Part shown: positions 45,077 to 53,344 of the stretch, piece by piece
Layout: every line of letters starts with the position of its first letter
Position numbering within the stretch: position 1 is the first letter of the stretch
DNA from: Paludibacter sp.
Lineage (GTDB): Bacteria > Bacteroidota > Bacteroidia > Bacteroidales > Paludibacteraceae
Reading direction: 5' to 3'
Assembly: GCF_009712605.1 (NCBI RefSeq)
Contig: NZ_WASO01000003.1
Span: 52,523-116,522 of the forward strand
DNA length: 64,000 bases
The notes under the pieces: model-generated
Told to the model about the DNA's origin: nothing
Database searches by the model: none
What the model saw: only the letters and a program-made list of their open reading frames with translations
Position numbers and translations under genes: made by a program

Positions 45077-48000
45077 ATGTATAACAAAGTAAAATATTCC
45101 GTTGCTGCACTTATATTGTTGCCGGTAATGCTTTTTGCCGGAAGCGCACCGAAGAAAACGACGAAGCCTCAGTTGCCTCTTGAAAATACCAAAGAAGGAT
45201 TGGTTTATGGTGCCGACAGTCTGGGTAACCGTATTCCTGATTTTTCGTACAGTGGATATATGGCAGGCGAGCAGGCAATCCCTAACGTATTTGCCAAAGT
45301 AGTTGTGCCGGCTAAAACGGGTGATGCGACAGCCCGCATTCAGGCCGCAATCGATTACGTATCTTCACTCAAACCGGATAAATCGGGCTTTAGAGGAGCT
45401 ATCCTTTTACAACCCGGAGTTTTTGAAATTGACGGTCAGCTAATTATCCGTACTTCAGGAGTTGTGCTGAGAGGTAGCGGTATCGGCGAAAACGGAACGA
45501 AGCTGGTTGCAACCGGCAAAGACCGTCGCACCCTCATTCGCGTGGTGGGTAAAGATGACCGTACGAAAGCAGAAGCGCTGAAAGTGGCCGACGCATATGT
45601 TCCGGTCAATGCAATGAAGCTGACGCTGAAAAATGGCGGCTCGTTGAAAGCCGGAGATAAAATAATGGTTCGCCGCCCCAGCACACAAAACTGGATAGAA
45701 GCCCTCGGCACCGTAACTTTTGGTGGCGGAGTTTCCGCTCTCGGCTGGAAACCCGGCGACCGCGACATTTATTGGGACAGAACCGTTGTTGCCATAAATG
45801 GAAATGAAATTACACTGGATGCACCTATCACTACCGCTCTCGATGCCAATTACGGCGGAGGTGAAGTAATTCCTTACACGTGGAATGGCAGAATCAGTCA
45901 GGTGGGTGTTGAAAATATGCAATGCACATCCACTGTTGACGCAGCCAATCCCAAAGACGAAGCTCATGCCTGGATGGCAATTACTCTCGAAAATGTAATC
46001 GATGGTTGGGTACGTCAAATTACCTTCTCACATTTTGCCGGTTCGGCAGTGATGGCACTCGAAACTTCACGTCGCCTCACGGTGGAAGATTGTATCTCTA
46101 CCGATCCTGTTTCCGAACTGGGCGGTCAACGTCGTTACACCTTTTTCAATGCCGGGCAGCAATCGTTGTTTCAACGCTTGTATGCCGAAGGCGGCAATCA
46201 CGATTTCGGAATCGGCTTTTGTGCTGCCGGTCCCAATGCGTTTGTGCAATGCCAGTCGGTTTTGCCTTACAGTTTCAGCGGTGCGATCGACAGCTGGGCT
46301 TCCGGCGTGTTGTTCGACATCGTCAATGTAGATGGCAATAATCTTCGCTTTTCGAATCGTCAACAAGATAATCGCGGAACCGGATGGAGCGCAGCCAACA
46401 GTGTTTTCTACCAATGTTCGGCATCGCTGATTGATTGTCCGAAACCGCCGACAGCGCAAAACTGGGCGTTCGGATGCTGGTCGCAATTTGGTGGCGATGG
46501 CGGTTGGTACGACTCCAACAACCAGATAAATCCCCGCAGTTTGTACTATGCACAACTGGCTCAACGTCTCGGAAAAGAAACTGGTGAACGTTCTTTCCTT
46601 ATGCTCAATCCTACAGAGGCATCCAGTAGCCCGTCAGTAAAGGTTGCACAGCAACTTACACAGGAAGCTCAGAAACCGGCTCCATTATTGCAGGAATGGA
46701 TTAAAAATGCTTCTTCCCGTACACCCATCATTACCGAAGGGAAAGGATTGAAAAGCATTGACGAAATTGGAGTGCCTGCTCCTAAAAAAACAATAACACA
46801 GTCTACAGCCGTCATCAATGGGAAATTGGTTCATGGCGATCAGTTGCTGGCCGGTATGCAGCACAACACACCGTGGTGGAACGGTAGTTTATTACCGACA
46901 TTCCTTGACGAAGCCAAACCTGCGCTTACCCGCTTTGTGCCGGGTCGTACAGGTACCGGATTGACCGATGATGTCAACGAAGTGGCCGAATGGATGAAGA
47001 AGAGCAATATTGTTTCTTTCGAGCAACATTATGGCTTGTGGACCGACCGCCGTCGTGATGACCATGAACGCATTCGCCGCATTGACGGTGACGTATGGGC
47101 TCCGTTTTACGAACAACCTTTTGCCCGTTCGGGTCAGGGCACCGCATGGGATGGTCTGAGTAAATATGATTTGACGAAATATAACACCTGGTATTGGTTA
47201 CGTTTGAAACAGTTTGCCGATTTTGCCGATCAAAACGGATTGGTGCTGCTCAACAATAACTTCTTTCAACACAACATTATTGAGGCTGGAGCTCACTGGG
47301 TGGATTGCCCCTGGCGTACCGCTAACAACATCAATAGTACAGGTTTCCCCGAACCCGTGAATTTTGCAGGGGATAAACGTCTGTTCTTTGCCGAAATGTT
47401 TTATGACACCACCAATGTGGTTCGCAAAGAGTTGTACAAAAAATATATCCGTCAGTGTTTGAATAACTTTACCGAAAACAGTTCGGTCATTCAACTGACG
47501 AGCGATGAATATACCGGTCCGCTTCACTTCATGCAGTTCTGGCTCGACGTGATTGCCGCCTGGGAAAAAGAGACGGGAAAACATCCGTTGATCGGATTGA
47601 GTGCCACCAAGGATGTGCAGGATGCTATTCTGAAAGATCCGAAACGGGCGGCAGTGGTCGATGTGATCGATATACGCTACTGGCACTATCGCGACAATGG
47701 TACTGTGTATGCACCGCAGGGTGGTCTTAATTTGGCACCTCGCCAACATGCCCGTCTGGTGAAACCCGGTAAATCCTCTTTTGAACAGGTATATCGTGCG
47801 GTAAACGAATACCGCACGCAGTGTCCAGACAAAGCGGTGATGTATTATGGAGACAGTTATCCGGCATACGGCTGGGCTGTTTTGATGGCTGGTGGTTCGT
47901 TGCCCAATCTGCCTGCCGGACTTGAGAAAGACTTCTTGAAAGAGGCTGCTCAGATGAGCGTTCTGAAATCTCAAAGTGAGACTCAATATATTCTAGGGAA

Positions 48001-48202
48001 TCCGGGTAAAGGATATATTGTCTATTCCAAAAACGGAGAAGCTACGCTCGATTTGTCAGCTAATACTAAAACATACGTTGCTAAATGGATCAATCCGGCA
48101 ACTGGAGTGAGCACGCCTGCCGGAAAGGTAAAAGGAGGCAAAACCATGACGTTGAAAGCTCCGAAATCAGGAACAACAGTACTTTGGTTATCGGCAAAAT
48201 AG
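45077..48202 (+). CDS. Secreted beta-helix plus barrel protein, DUF6298-like
   Basis: 1041 aa. Signal peptide at 1-22. Residues ~70-480 form a pectate-lyase-like beta-helix (TARIQAAIDYVSSLKPD, GAILLQPGVFEIDGQLIIRTSGVVLRGSGIGENGTKLV, FSHFAGSAVMALETSRRLTVEDC). Residues ~560-960 look like a TIM-barrel-type domain (SFEQHYGLWTDRRRDDHERIR, NGLVLLNNNFFQHNIIEAGAHWVDCPWR, SSVIQLTSDEYTGPLHF, VVDVIDIRYWHYRDNG), and a short C-terminal beta domain follows. The layout matches large pectin-locus proteins I know as DUF6298; the name is from memory. Possible catalytic acids lie in LTSDEYTGP, by inference only. Confidence 0.75.
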   Translation: MYNKVKYSVAALILLPVMLFAGSAPKKTTKPQLPLENTKEGLVYGADSLGNRIPDFSYSGYMAGEQAIPNVFAKVVVPAKTGDATARIQAAIDYVSSLKPDKSGFRGAILLQPGVFEIDGQLIIRTSGVVLRGSGIGENGTKLVATGKDRRTLIRVVGKDDRTKAEALKVADAYVPVNAMKLTLKNGGSLKAGDKIMVRRPSTQNWIEALGTVTFGGGVSALGWKPGDRDIYWDRTVVAINGNEITLDAPITTALDANYGGGEVIPYTWNGRISQVGVENMQCTSTVDAANPKDEAHAWMAITLENVIDGWVRQITFSHFAGSAVMALETSRRLTVEDCISTDPVSELGGQRRYTFFNAGQQSLFQRLYAEGGNHDFGIGFCAAGPNAFVQCQSVLPYSFSGAIDSWASGVLFDIVNVDGNNLRFSNRQQDNRGTGWSAANSVFYQCSASLIDCPKPPTAQNWAFGCWSQFGGDGGWYDSNNQINPRSLYYAQLAQRLGKETGERSFLMLNPTEASSSPSVKVAQQLTQEAQKPAPLLQEWIKNASSRTPIITEGKGLKSIDEIGVPAPKKTITQSTAVINGKLVHGDQLLAGMQHNTPWWNGSLLPTFLDEAKPALTRFVPGRTGTGLTDDVNEVAEWMKKSNIVSFEQHYGLWTDRRRDDHERIRRIDGDVWAPFYEQPFARSGQGTAWDGLSKYDLTKYNTWYWLRLKQFADFADQNGLVLLNNNFFQHNIIEAGAHWVDCPWRTANNINSTGFPEPVNFAGDKRLFFAEMFYDTTNVVRKELYKKYIRQCLNNFTENSSVIQLTSDEYTGPLHFMQFWLDVIAAWEKETGKHPLIGLSATKDVQDAILKDPKRAAVVDVIDIRYWHYRDNGTVYAPQGGLNLAPRQHARLVKPGKSSFEQVYRAVNEYRTQCPDKAVMYYGDSYPAYGWAVLMAGGSLPNLPAGLEKDFLKEAAQMSVLKSQSETQYILGNPGKGYIVYSKNGEATLDLSANTKTYVAKWINPATGVSTPAGKVKGGKTMTLKAPKSGTTVLWLSAK

Positions 48203-48233
48203 TTTTTTGAGAGTTAATTGCTGATAACGAAAC

Positions 48234-48270
48234 AACCGACAGGTGGCCATTTGGTTTGCCTGTCGGTTTT
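48234..48270 (+). terminator. Rho-independent-like terminator after DUF6298-like gene
   Basis: A perfect 10-bp stem (48234-48243 with 48259-48268) ends in a TTTT run. It probably ends the upstream transcript or limits read-through. Confidence 0.65.
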
Positions 48271-48314
48271 CAAAGTGAATAAATAGTTGTGGTTTTACAT
48301 ACATAGTATTTAGC

Positions 48315-49025
48315 ATGAAGAGATTATTTTTTTTATCCCTGCTCGTTTTTAATTTTTTCTCATTGATCAATGCGCAGGATGCAAAATTGAAGGAAGGTTT
48401 TAATTTTACGGCCGATATTGTTAGTTCATACATTTGGAGAGGCTTGGATCAGGAGGCATCGAAAGGAGGTTCTCCGAACATTCAACCGACAATTGCTTAT
48501 GTCACCGGTCGTTCGACGACCAGTGTTTGGGGATCTACCTCTTTTGCCGGAGGATTGAAAGAGATTGATTTTTCTGAAACTATAGAATTATCAAAGGCTT
48601 TCTCGATAACGCTAACAGATGATAACTGGTTTTTTGACAAGAATTATTTTAATTATAGCAATTCACAAACTGATCATATTCTTGAAGGTACAGTTGCTTA
48701 CACGGGTCAGAAGCCGTTCCCTTTAGCCGTTTCAATAAACACCATGTTTTATGGGAATGATAAAGACAAAAACGGAAACAATGCTTATTCGACTTATGTT
48801 GAACTGGGTTATCCGATTTGTTCGAATGCCAATGTATTTTGTGGTATGTCGTTATTCGATAGTCCGCATGTTTATGGAAATAAAGGTTTTTCTGTCATTA
48901 ATCTGGGATTGAAAGTTTCGAAAGATGTAAAGGTAAACGATGACATTACGATTCCTTTTTACGGAGTTATAGGTTGTAATCCGCAAGCAGGAAAAGCCTT
49001 TTTTGTTGCAGGGGTTACTTTATAG
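48315..49025 (+). CDS. Small outer-membrane beta-barrel, TorF/Gcw_chp-like
   Basis: 236 aa. Signal peptide at 1-20 (ending SLINAQ). The mature protein opens with FNFTADIVSSYIWRGLDQEASKGGSPNIQPTIAY, the signature of the Gcw_chp/TorF putative porin family, and continues with alternating amphipathic strands ending in AFFVAGVTL. Probably a small porin or barrel in the outer membrane. It lies between the DUF6298-like and GH43 genes in the same direction. Substrate unknown. Confidence 0.72.
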   Translation: MKRLFFLSLLVFNFFSLINAQDAKLKEGFNFTADIVSSYIWRGLDQEASKGGSPNIQPTIAYVTGRSTTSVWGSTSFAGGLKEIDFSETIELSKAFSITLTDDNWFFDKNYFNYSNSQTDHILEGTVAYTGQKPFPLAVSINTMFYGNDKDKNGNNAYSTYVELGYPICSNANVFCGMSLFDSPHVYGNKGFSVINLGLKVSKDVKVNDDITIPFYGVIGCNPQAGKAFFVAGVTL

Positions 49026-49065
49026 AAAACGTCGAAATCAAATTACAATATAAGAGAGTAACACA

Positions 49066-49986
49066 ATGAAGAAAATTTATTTGTTGTTGGTTATCAATTT
49101 TTTAGTTTTGCTGCCTTGTAACGCACAGGAGGCCTATCTCTTTGCCACATTTCGCGAACCGCAACAAGACGGCCTGTTGTTGGCCGGTAGTACCGATGGC
49201 TACCACTGGCAATCGCTGGGTGGACCGTTCAATACGCCGGGCGTTGGTACCGACAAAATCATGCGCGATCCTTCTGTTTGTCAGGGACCTGACGGTACGT
49301 TCTATATGGTCTGGACCAGCAGCTGGACGAAAGATAAGGGCTTCGGTTATGCCAGTTCCAAAGATTTGATTCACTGGACACCATCGAAATACATTGAAGT
49401 GATGAAGTACGAACCGACTACGGTAAATACCTGGGCTCCGGAGGTTTTCTACGATGATGTACACAAGCAGTTTATCATTATGTGGGCATCCACTATTCCT
49501 TACCGCTTTGAGAAAGGGCAGGAAGCCGAGGACAACAACCACCGGATGTATTACTGCACCACTAAGGATTTCAAGACTTTCTCCAAAACAAAACTGTTTC
49601 TCGATCCGAAATTCAGTGTAATCGACTGTGTGTTACTGAAACGGGCTCCGAAAGATTATGTGTTGATTCTCAAGGATAACACCCGTCCGGAACGCGATGT
49701 AAAAGTAGCGTTTGCCAAGTCGCCTTTGGGTCCGTTTACAACACCGTCGGCTGCCATTACGCCTCATTTCACCGAAGGACCGACTGTAACAAAAGTAGGC
49801 GACGATTACCTGATCTATTTCGAGTTTTACAAGGACAAAAGGTACGGTGCAGTAAAAACCCGCGACTTCAAATCGTTCACTGATGCCACAAATGAAGTAT
49901 CTTTGCCACAGGGACATAAGCATGGGACGATCTTCAAAGTGTCCGCGAAGTTTTACGATCAATTGCTTAAGAATCTGAATAAATAA
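49066..49986 (+). CDS. Secreted glycoside hydrolase, GH43-like
   Basis: 306 aa. Signal peptide at 1-20 (ending PCNAQ). Five-bladed beta-propeller features: Asp68 in MRDPSVCQGPDGTFYMVWT (base), Asp187 in SVIDC (pKa modulator), Glu237 in FTEGPTV (acid), with NTWAPEVFYD and KSPLGPFT as family signatures. GH43 enzymes release arabinose, xylose or galactose side chains. In this locus, trimming of rhamnogalacturonan side chains is plausible. 30 nt before the fusion glycosidase gene. Confidence 0.85.
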   Translation: MKKIYLLLVINFLVLLPCNAQEAYLFATFREPQQDGLLLAGSTDGYHWQSLGGPFNTPGVGTDKIMRDPSVCQGPDGTFYMVWTSSWTKDKGFGYASSKDLIHWTPSKYIEVMKYEPTTVNTWAPEVFYDDVHKQFIIMWASTIPYRFEKGQEAEDNNHRMYYCTTKDFKTFSKTKLFLDPKFSVIDCVLLKRAPKDYVLILKDNTRPERDVKVAFAKSPLGPFTTPSAAITPHFTEGPTVTKVGDDYLIYFEFYKDKRYGAVKTRDFKSFTDATNEVSLPQGHKHGTIFKVSAKFYDQLLKNLNK

Positions 49987-50016
49987 ATTTGACTAAGATA
50001 TCATACGATACGAACC

Positions 50017-53000
50017 ATGATGAAAAATTTTATATCCGTTATAGCGGTTTTAGTGGCTTTGACGGCATCTGCACAAGAAGGTGTTTATTACACCGGCAAA
50101 ACCTTGTCGAATTCCGACTACCACCACGGACAACTGGCTCCGGCTATAGGGGTGCACAATATCCAGGTGTTGCGGGTAAACCGCGAACATCCGGGCAACA
50201 ATGAAGCCCTGGGCTGGACATACAATCACCAACCGATGCTTTGCTACTGGAATAACCGGTTTTACATGGAATATTTGTCCAATCCCGTGGGCGAACACGT
50301 AGCTCCGGGGCGTACCTTGCTGATGACTTCGCAGGATGGCTACAACTGGTCATCGCCTATAGTTGTGTTTCCCGAATACAAAGTGCCTGACGGTACAACC
50401 AAACCTAATTTTCCGGGCGTGGCCAAAGATTTGATGGCCGTGATGCACCAACGCATGGGCTTTTATGTATCGACGAAAAATCGTCTGCTTGTTCTTGGTT
50501 TCTACGGCATTGCGTTTGATGCCAAAGACGATCCTAACGATGGTAACGGCATCGGTCGGGTGGTGCGGGAAGTATTGCCTAACGGCAAATTCGGCCCCAT
50601 CTACTTTATCCGTTACAACCATGCTTTCAACGAGAGCAACACCTCGTATCCGTTTTATACCAAAAGCAAAGATAAAGGCTTTGTGGCTGCTTGTAACGAG
50701 TTGCTGGCCAATCCGCTGATGATGCAGCAGTGGAACGAGGAGGCTGACCGCAACGATCCGTTGATTCCGATTAAAAAAGATTATAAGGCATTTAATTTCT
50801 ATCATTTGCCTGATGGACGTGTGGTTGGCTTGTGGAAATTCGCGTTGACAACCATCAGTCCCGACGGTGGAAAAACCTGGCCGGTAATGCCGCAGCGTGG
50901 CAAGGGCTTTGTGAACAGCAATGCTAAAATTTGGGGACAACGTACCTCCGACGGCCGTTATGCTACGGTTTACAATCCCTCGGAATACCGCTGGCCACTA
51001 GCCATTTCCACCAGTGATGATGGCTTGGAATACAAAGACTTGCTTCTTGTGCATGGCGATATTACCCCGATGCGTTACGGTGGAGCCTACAAAAATCTGG
51101 GACCGCAGTATGTGCGCGGCATCCTCGAAGGCAATGGTACGCCGCCCGACAAGAATCTGTGGGTGACCTACAGTATGAACAAGGAAGATCTGTGGATTTC
51201 GCACATACCTGTTCCCGTAACGGGCAAGGCAACTGCACAGGCCGACGACGTTTTCGATCGTTTTAACTCCATTCAGGAGATGACGAAATGGAATATATAC
51301 AGTCCGTTGCAAGCTCCGGTAAGTCTCGAAAAACGTGCAGACGGCAAACGCTGGCTGACGCTGAAAGATAGCGATCCGTTTGATTATGCAAAAGTGGAAC
51401 GGGTCGTTCCCGAATCAAAGAAACTGACGGCCGAATTTACAGTGGTTCCCGGTCAGAACGGAAACGGCCAGCTCGATATCGAATTTCAAAATCCGAAAGG
51501 GGAGGCTTGCATTCGTTTGACGTTCGACAAAGACAGCGTCTTCAAGTCGAAGAGTGGAGCACGTTATTCCGGTATTTTGAAATATAAAGCCGGCGAAACC
51601 TATCATGTCAAAGTGATGCTGGATGTAACCACTCGTAGCTATAAAATGGTGGTAAACGGCAAAGAGATTGCTACCCGCATCTTCTTCAATCCGGTTGAGG
51701 CTGTTTCGCGCATCGTGTTCCGCACCGGCGAATTGCCCATTGAGCCAACGCCCAATACTCCTGCCGATCGCTTTACCGATCTTGCTAATCCCGGCGCTTC
51801 CGACAAAGAAGCGGTTTATTATTTGGAAAACTTCAAAACCTCCGGTCAGGATGACGATAGCTCGGCTGCCGTGTTGAAAGCCGATGATTTTAAACACTAC
51901 GTGGATAATTTCAACACGATGGAGGATGAGAACATTGCGCAGGCAATTCCAAATTCCGAGTCATGGAGCTGGATGAAGAAGAATGTTCCCTTGTTTCAAT
52001 GTCCGCAACAAAACATCGAAGAGATGTTCTACTACCGTTGGTGGACATTGCGCAAGCATATCGAGAAAACGCCTGTTGGTTACGCTTTTACCGAATTTTT
52101 GGTACCAAGAACGTATGCCGACAAATACAATTTGATTAGCAGTGCACTGGGGCATCACATCTACGAAGCCCGCTGGTTGCGCGACAGCAAATACCTGGAT
52201 GACGACATTCATGTATGGTATCGAGGTAACGAAGGCAAGCCGATGCGTAAATTGCGTAGTTTCAGCAGTTGGACTGGGAATGCGTTGTACAATAAATATT
52301 TGGTGGATGGAGACAAAAACTTTTTGCTGGATATGTATCCCGACTTGCAGGCCGATTATGCCGCATGGGAAGGCGATCATCGCTTGCCAAGCGGATTGTA
52401 CTGGCAGGGCGATGTGCAGGACGGCATGGAAGAAACCATCAGTGGTGGCCGTAAAAAGAAGTATGCCCGTCCTACCATCAACAGTTATATGTTCGGCAAC
52501 GCTCAGGCACTGGCGGCTATTGCCGATTTGAAAGGCGATAAAGCGACAGAAAAGAGCTACCTTCTGAAAGCCGATACGTTGAAACAGTTGGTTCAAACAC
52601 AGCTTTGGAACAAAGATTCGCTCTTCTTCGAAACACTGCGCGAACCGGGCAAACTGGCTCAGGCTCGTGAAGCGGTCGGATTCCTTCCCTGGTATTTCAA
52701 TTTGCCCGATAAAGGTAAAGGCTTTGAAGTTGTCTGGAAACAGTTGACCGATGCGAAGGGCTTTTCTGCTCCTTTCGGTTTGACTACCGCCGAGCGCCGT
52801 CATCCGCAGTTCCGTACGCACGGTGTGGGCAAATGCGAGTGGGATGGTGCCGTATGGCCTTTCGCTACTTCGCAAACGTTGACAGCACTTGCCAACGCAA
52901 AAAACAATTACGATGCCAATGTGGTGAGCGACAGCGTTTACTTTGCTCTGATCAATCAATATGTGGAGAGCATGCACTACCGTGGTCGTCCTTATGTGGG

Positions 53001-53334
53001 CGAATACCTTGACGAAGTGACCGGTTACTGGTTGAAAGGCGATCAGGAACGAAGCCGTTATTACAACCACTCTACATTCAACGATTTGATTATTACCGGA
53101 CTGGTAGGTCTCCGTCCCCGTGCCGACGAAACGATTGAGATCAATCCGCTGGTTCCGGCAAAACAGTGGGACTGGTTCTGTCTCGACAACGTGCCATATC
53201 ATGGTAAAACGCTCACTATTGTTTGGGACAAAACAGGGGGCAAATACAATCTTGGTAAAGGATTGATGTTATTTGTCAATGGCGAAAAAGTGGCATCAAG
53301 ACCGACTTTAGAAAAACTTATTTACAAACAATAG
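50017..53334 (+). CDS. Secreted fusion: Asp-box beta-propeller plus (alpha/alpha)6 glycosidase
   Basis: 1105 aa. Signal peptide at 1-19. Residues ~20-410 look like a six-bladed propeller with Asp-box-type turns (MTSQDGYNWSSP, ISPDGGKTWPVMP, ISTSDDGLEYKDL). Residues ~415-600 form a beta-sandwich, LamG-like segment. Residues ~640-1080 form an (alpha/alpha)6-toroid similar to MGH1-like or trehalase-type domains (FYYRWWTLRKHI, FLVPRTYADKYNLISSALGHHIYEARWLRD, GLYWQGDVQDGMEETISGGRKK, GKCEWDGAVWPFATSQTLTAL). Possible catalytic acids lie in QGDVQDGMEE and KCEWDGAVWPF. Propeller and toroid are often separate enzymes, so this may cut two bonds of one pectic motif. Family assignment remains open. Confidence 0.75.
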   Translation: MMKNFISVIAVLVALTASAQEGVYYTGKTLSNSDYHHGQLAPAIGVHNIQVLRVNREHPGNNEALGWTYNHQPMLCYWNNRFYMEYLSNPVGEHVAPGRTLLMTSQDGYNWSSPIVVFPEYKVPDGTTKPNFPGVAKDLMAVMHQRMGFYVSTKNRLLVLGFYGIAFDAKDDPNDGNGIGRVVREVLPNGKFGPIYFIRYNHAFNESNTSYPFYTKSKDKGFVAACNELLANPLMMQQWNEEADRNDPLIPIKKDYKAFNFYHLPDGRVVGLWKFALTTISPDGGKTWPVMPQRGKGFVNSNAKIWGQRTSDGRYATVYNPSEYRWPLAISTSDDGLEYKDLLLVHGDITPMRYGGAYKNLGPQYVRGILEGNGTPPDKNLWVTYSMNKEDLWISHIPVPVTGKATAQADDVFDRFNSIQEMTKWNIYSPLQAPVSLEKRADGKRWLTLKDSDPFDYAKVERVVPESKKLTAEFTVVPGQNGNGQLDIEFQNPKGEACIRLTFDKDSVFKSKSGARYSGILKYKAGETYHVKVMLDVTTRSYKMVVNGKEIATRIFFNPVEAVSRIVFRTGELPIEPTPNTPADRFTDLANPGASDKEAVYYLENFKTSGQDDDSSAAVLKADDFKHYVDNFNTMEDENIAQAIPNSESWSWMKKNVPLFQCPQQNIEEMFYYRWWTLRKHIEKTPVGYAFTEFLVPRTYADKYNLISSALGHHIYEARWLRDSKYLDDDIHVWYRGNEGKPMRKLRSFSSWTGNALYNKYLVDGDKNFLLDMYPDLQADYAAWEGDHRLPSGLYWQGDVQDGMEETISGGRKKKYARPTINSYMFGNAQALAAIADLKGDKATEKSYLLKADTLKQLVQTQLWNKDSLFFETLREPGKLAQAREAVGFLPWYFNLPDKGKGFEVVWKQLTDAKGFSAPFGLTTAERRHPQFRTHGVGKCEWDGAVWPFATSQTLTALANAKNNYDANVVSDSVYFALINQYVESMHYRGRPYVGEYLDEVTGYWLKGDQERSRYYNHSTFNDLIITGLVGLRPRADETIEINPLVPAKQWDWFCLDNVPYHGKTLTIVWDKTGGKYNLGKGLMLFVNGEKVASRPTLEKLIYKQ

Positions 53335-53344
53335 ACATAAGCAA

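Noticed and set aside
51961-53202. 413-codon minus-strand ORF antisense to the fusion glycosidase
   Set aside because: The plus-strand protein has clear domain signatures; the antisense frame has none.
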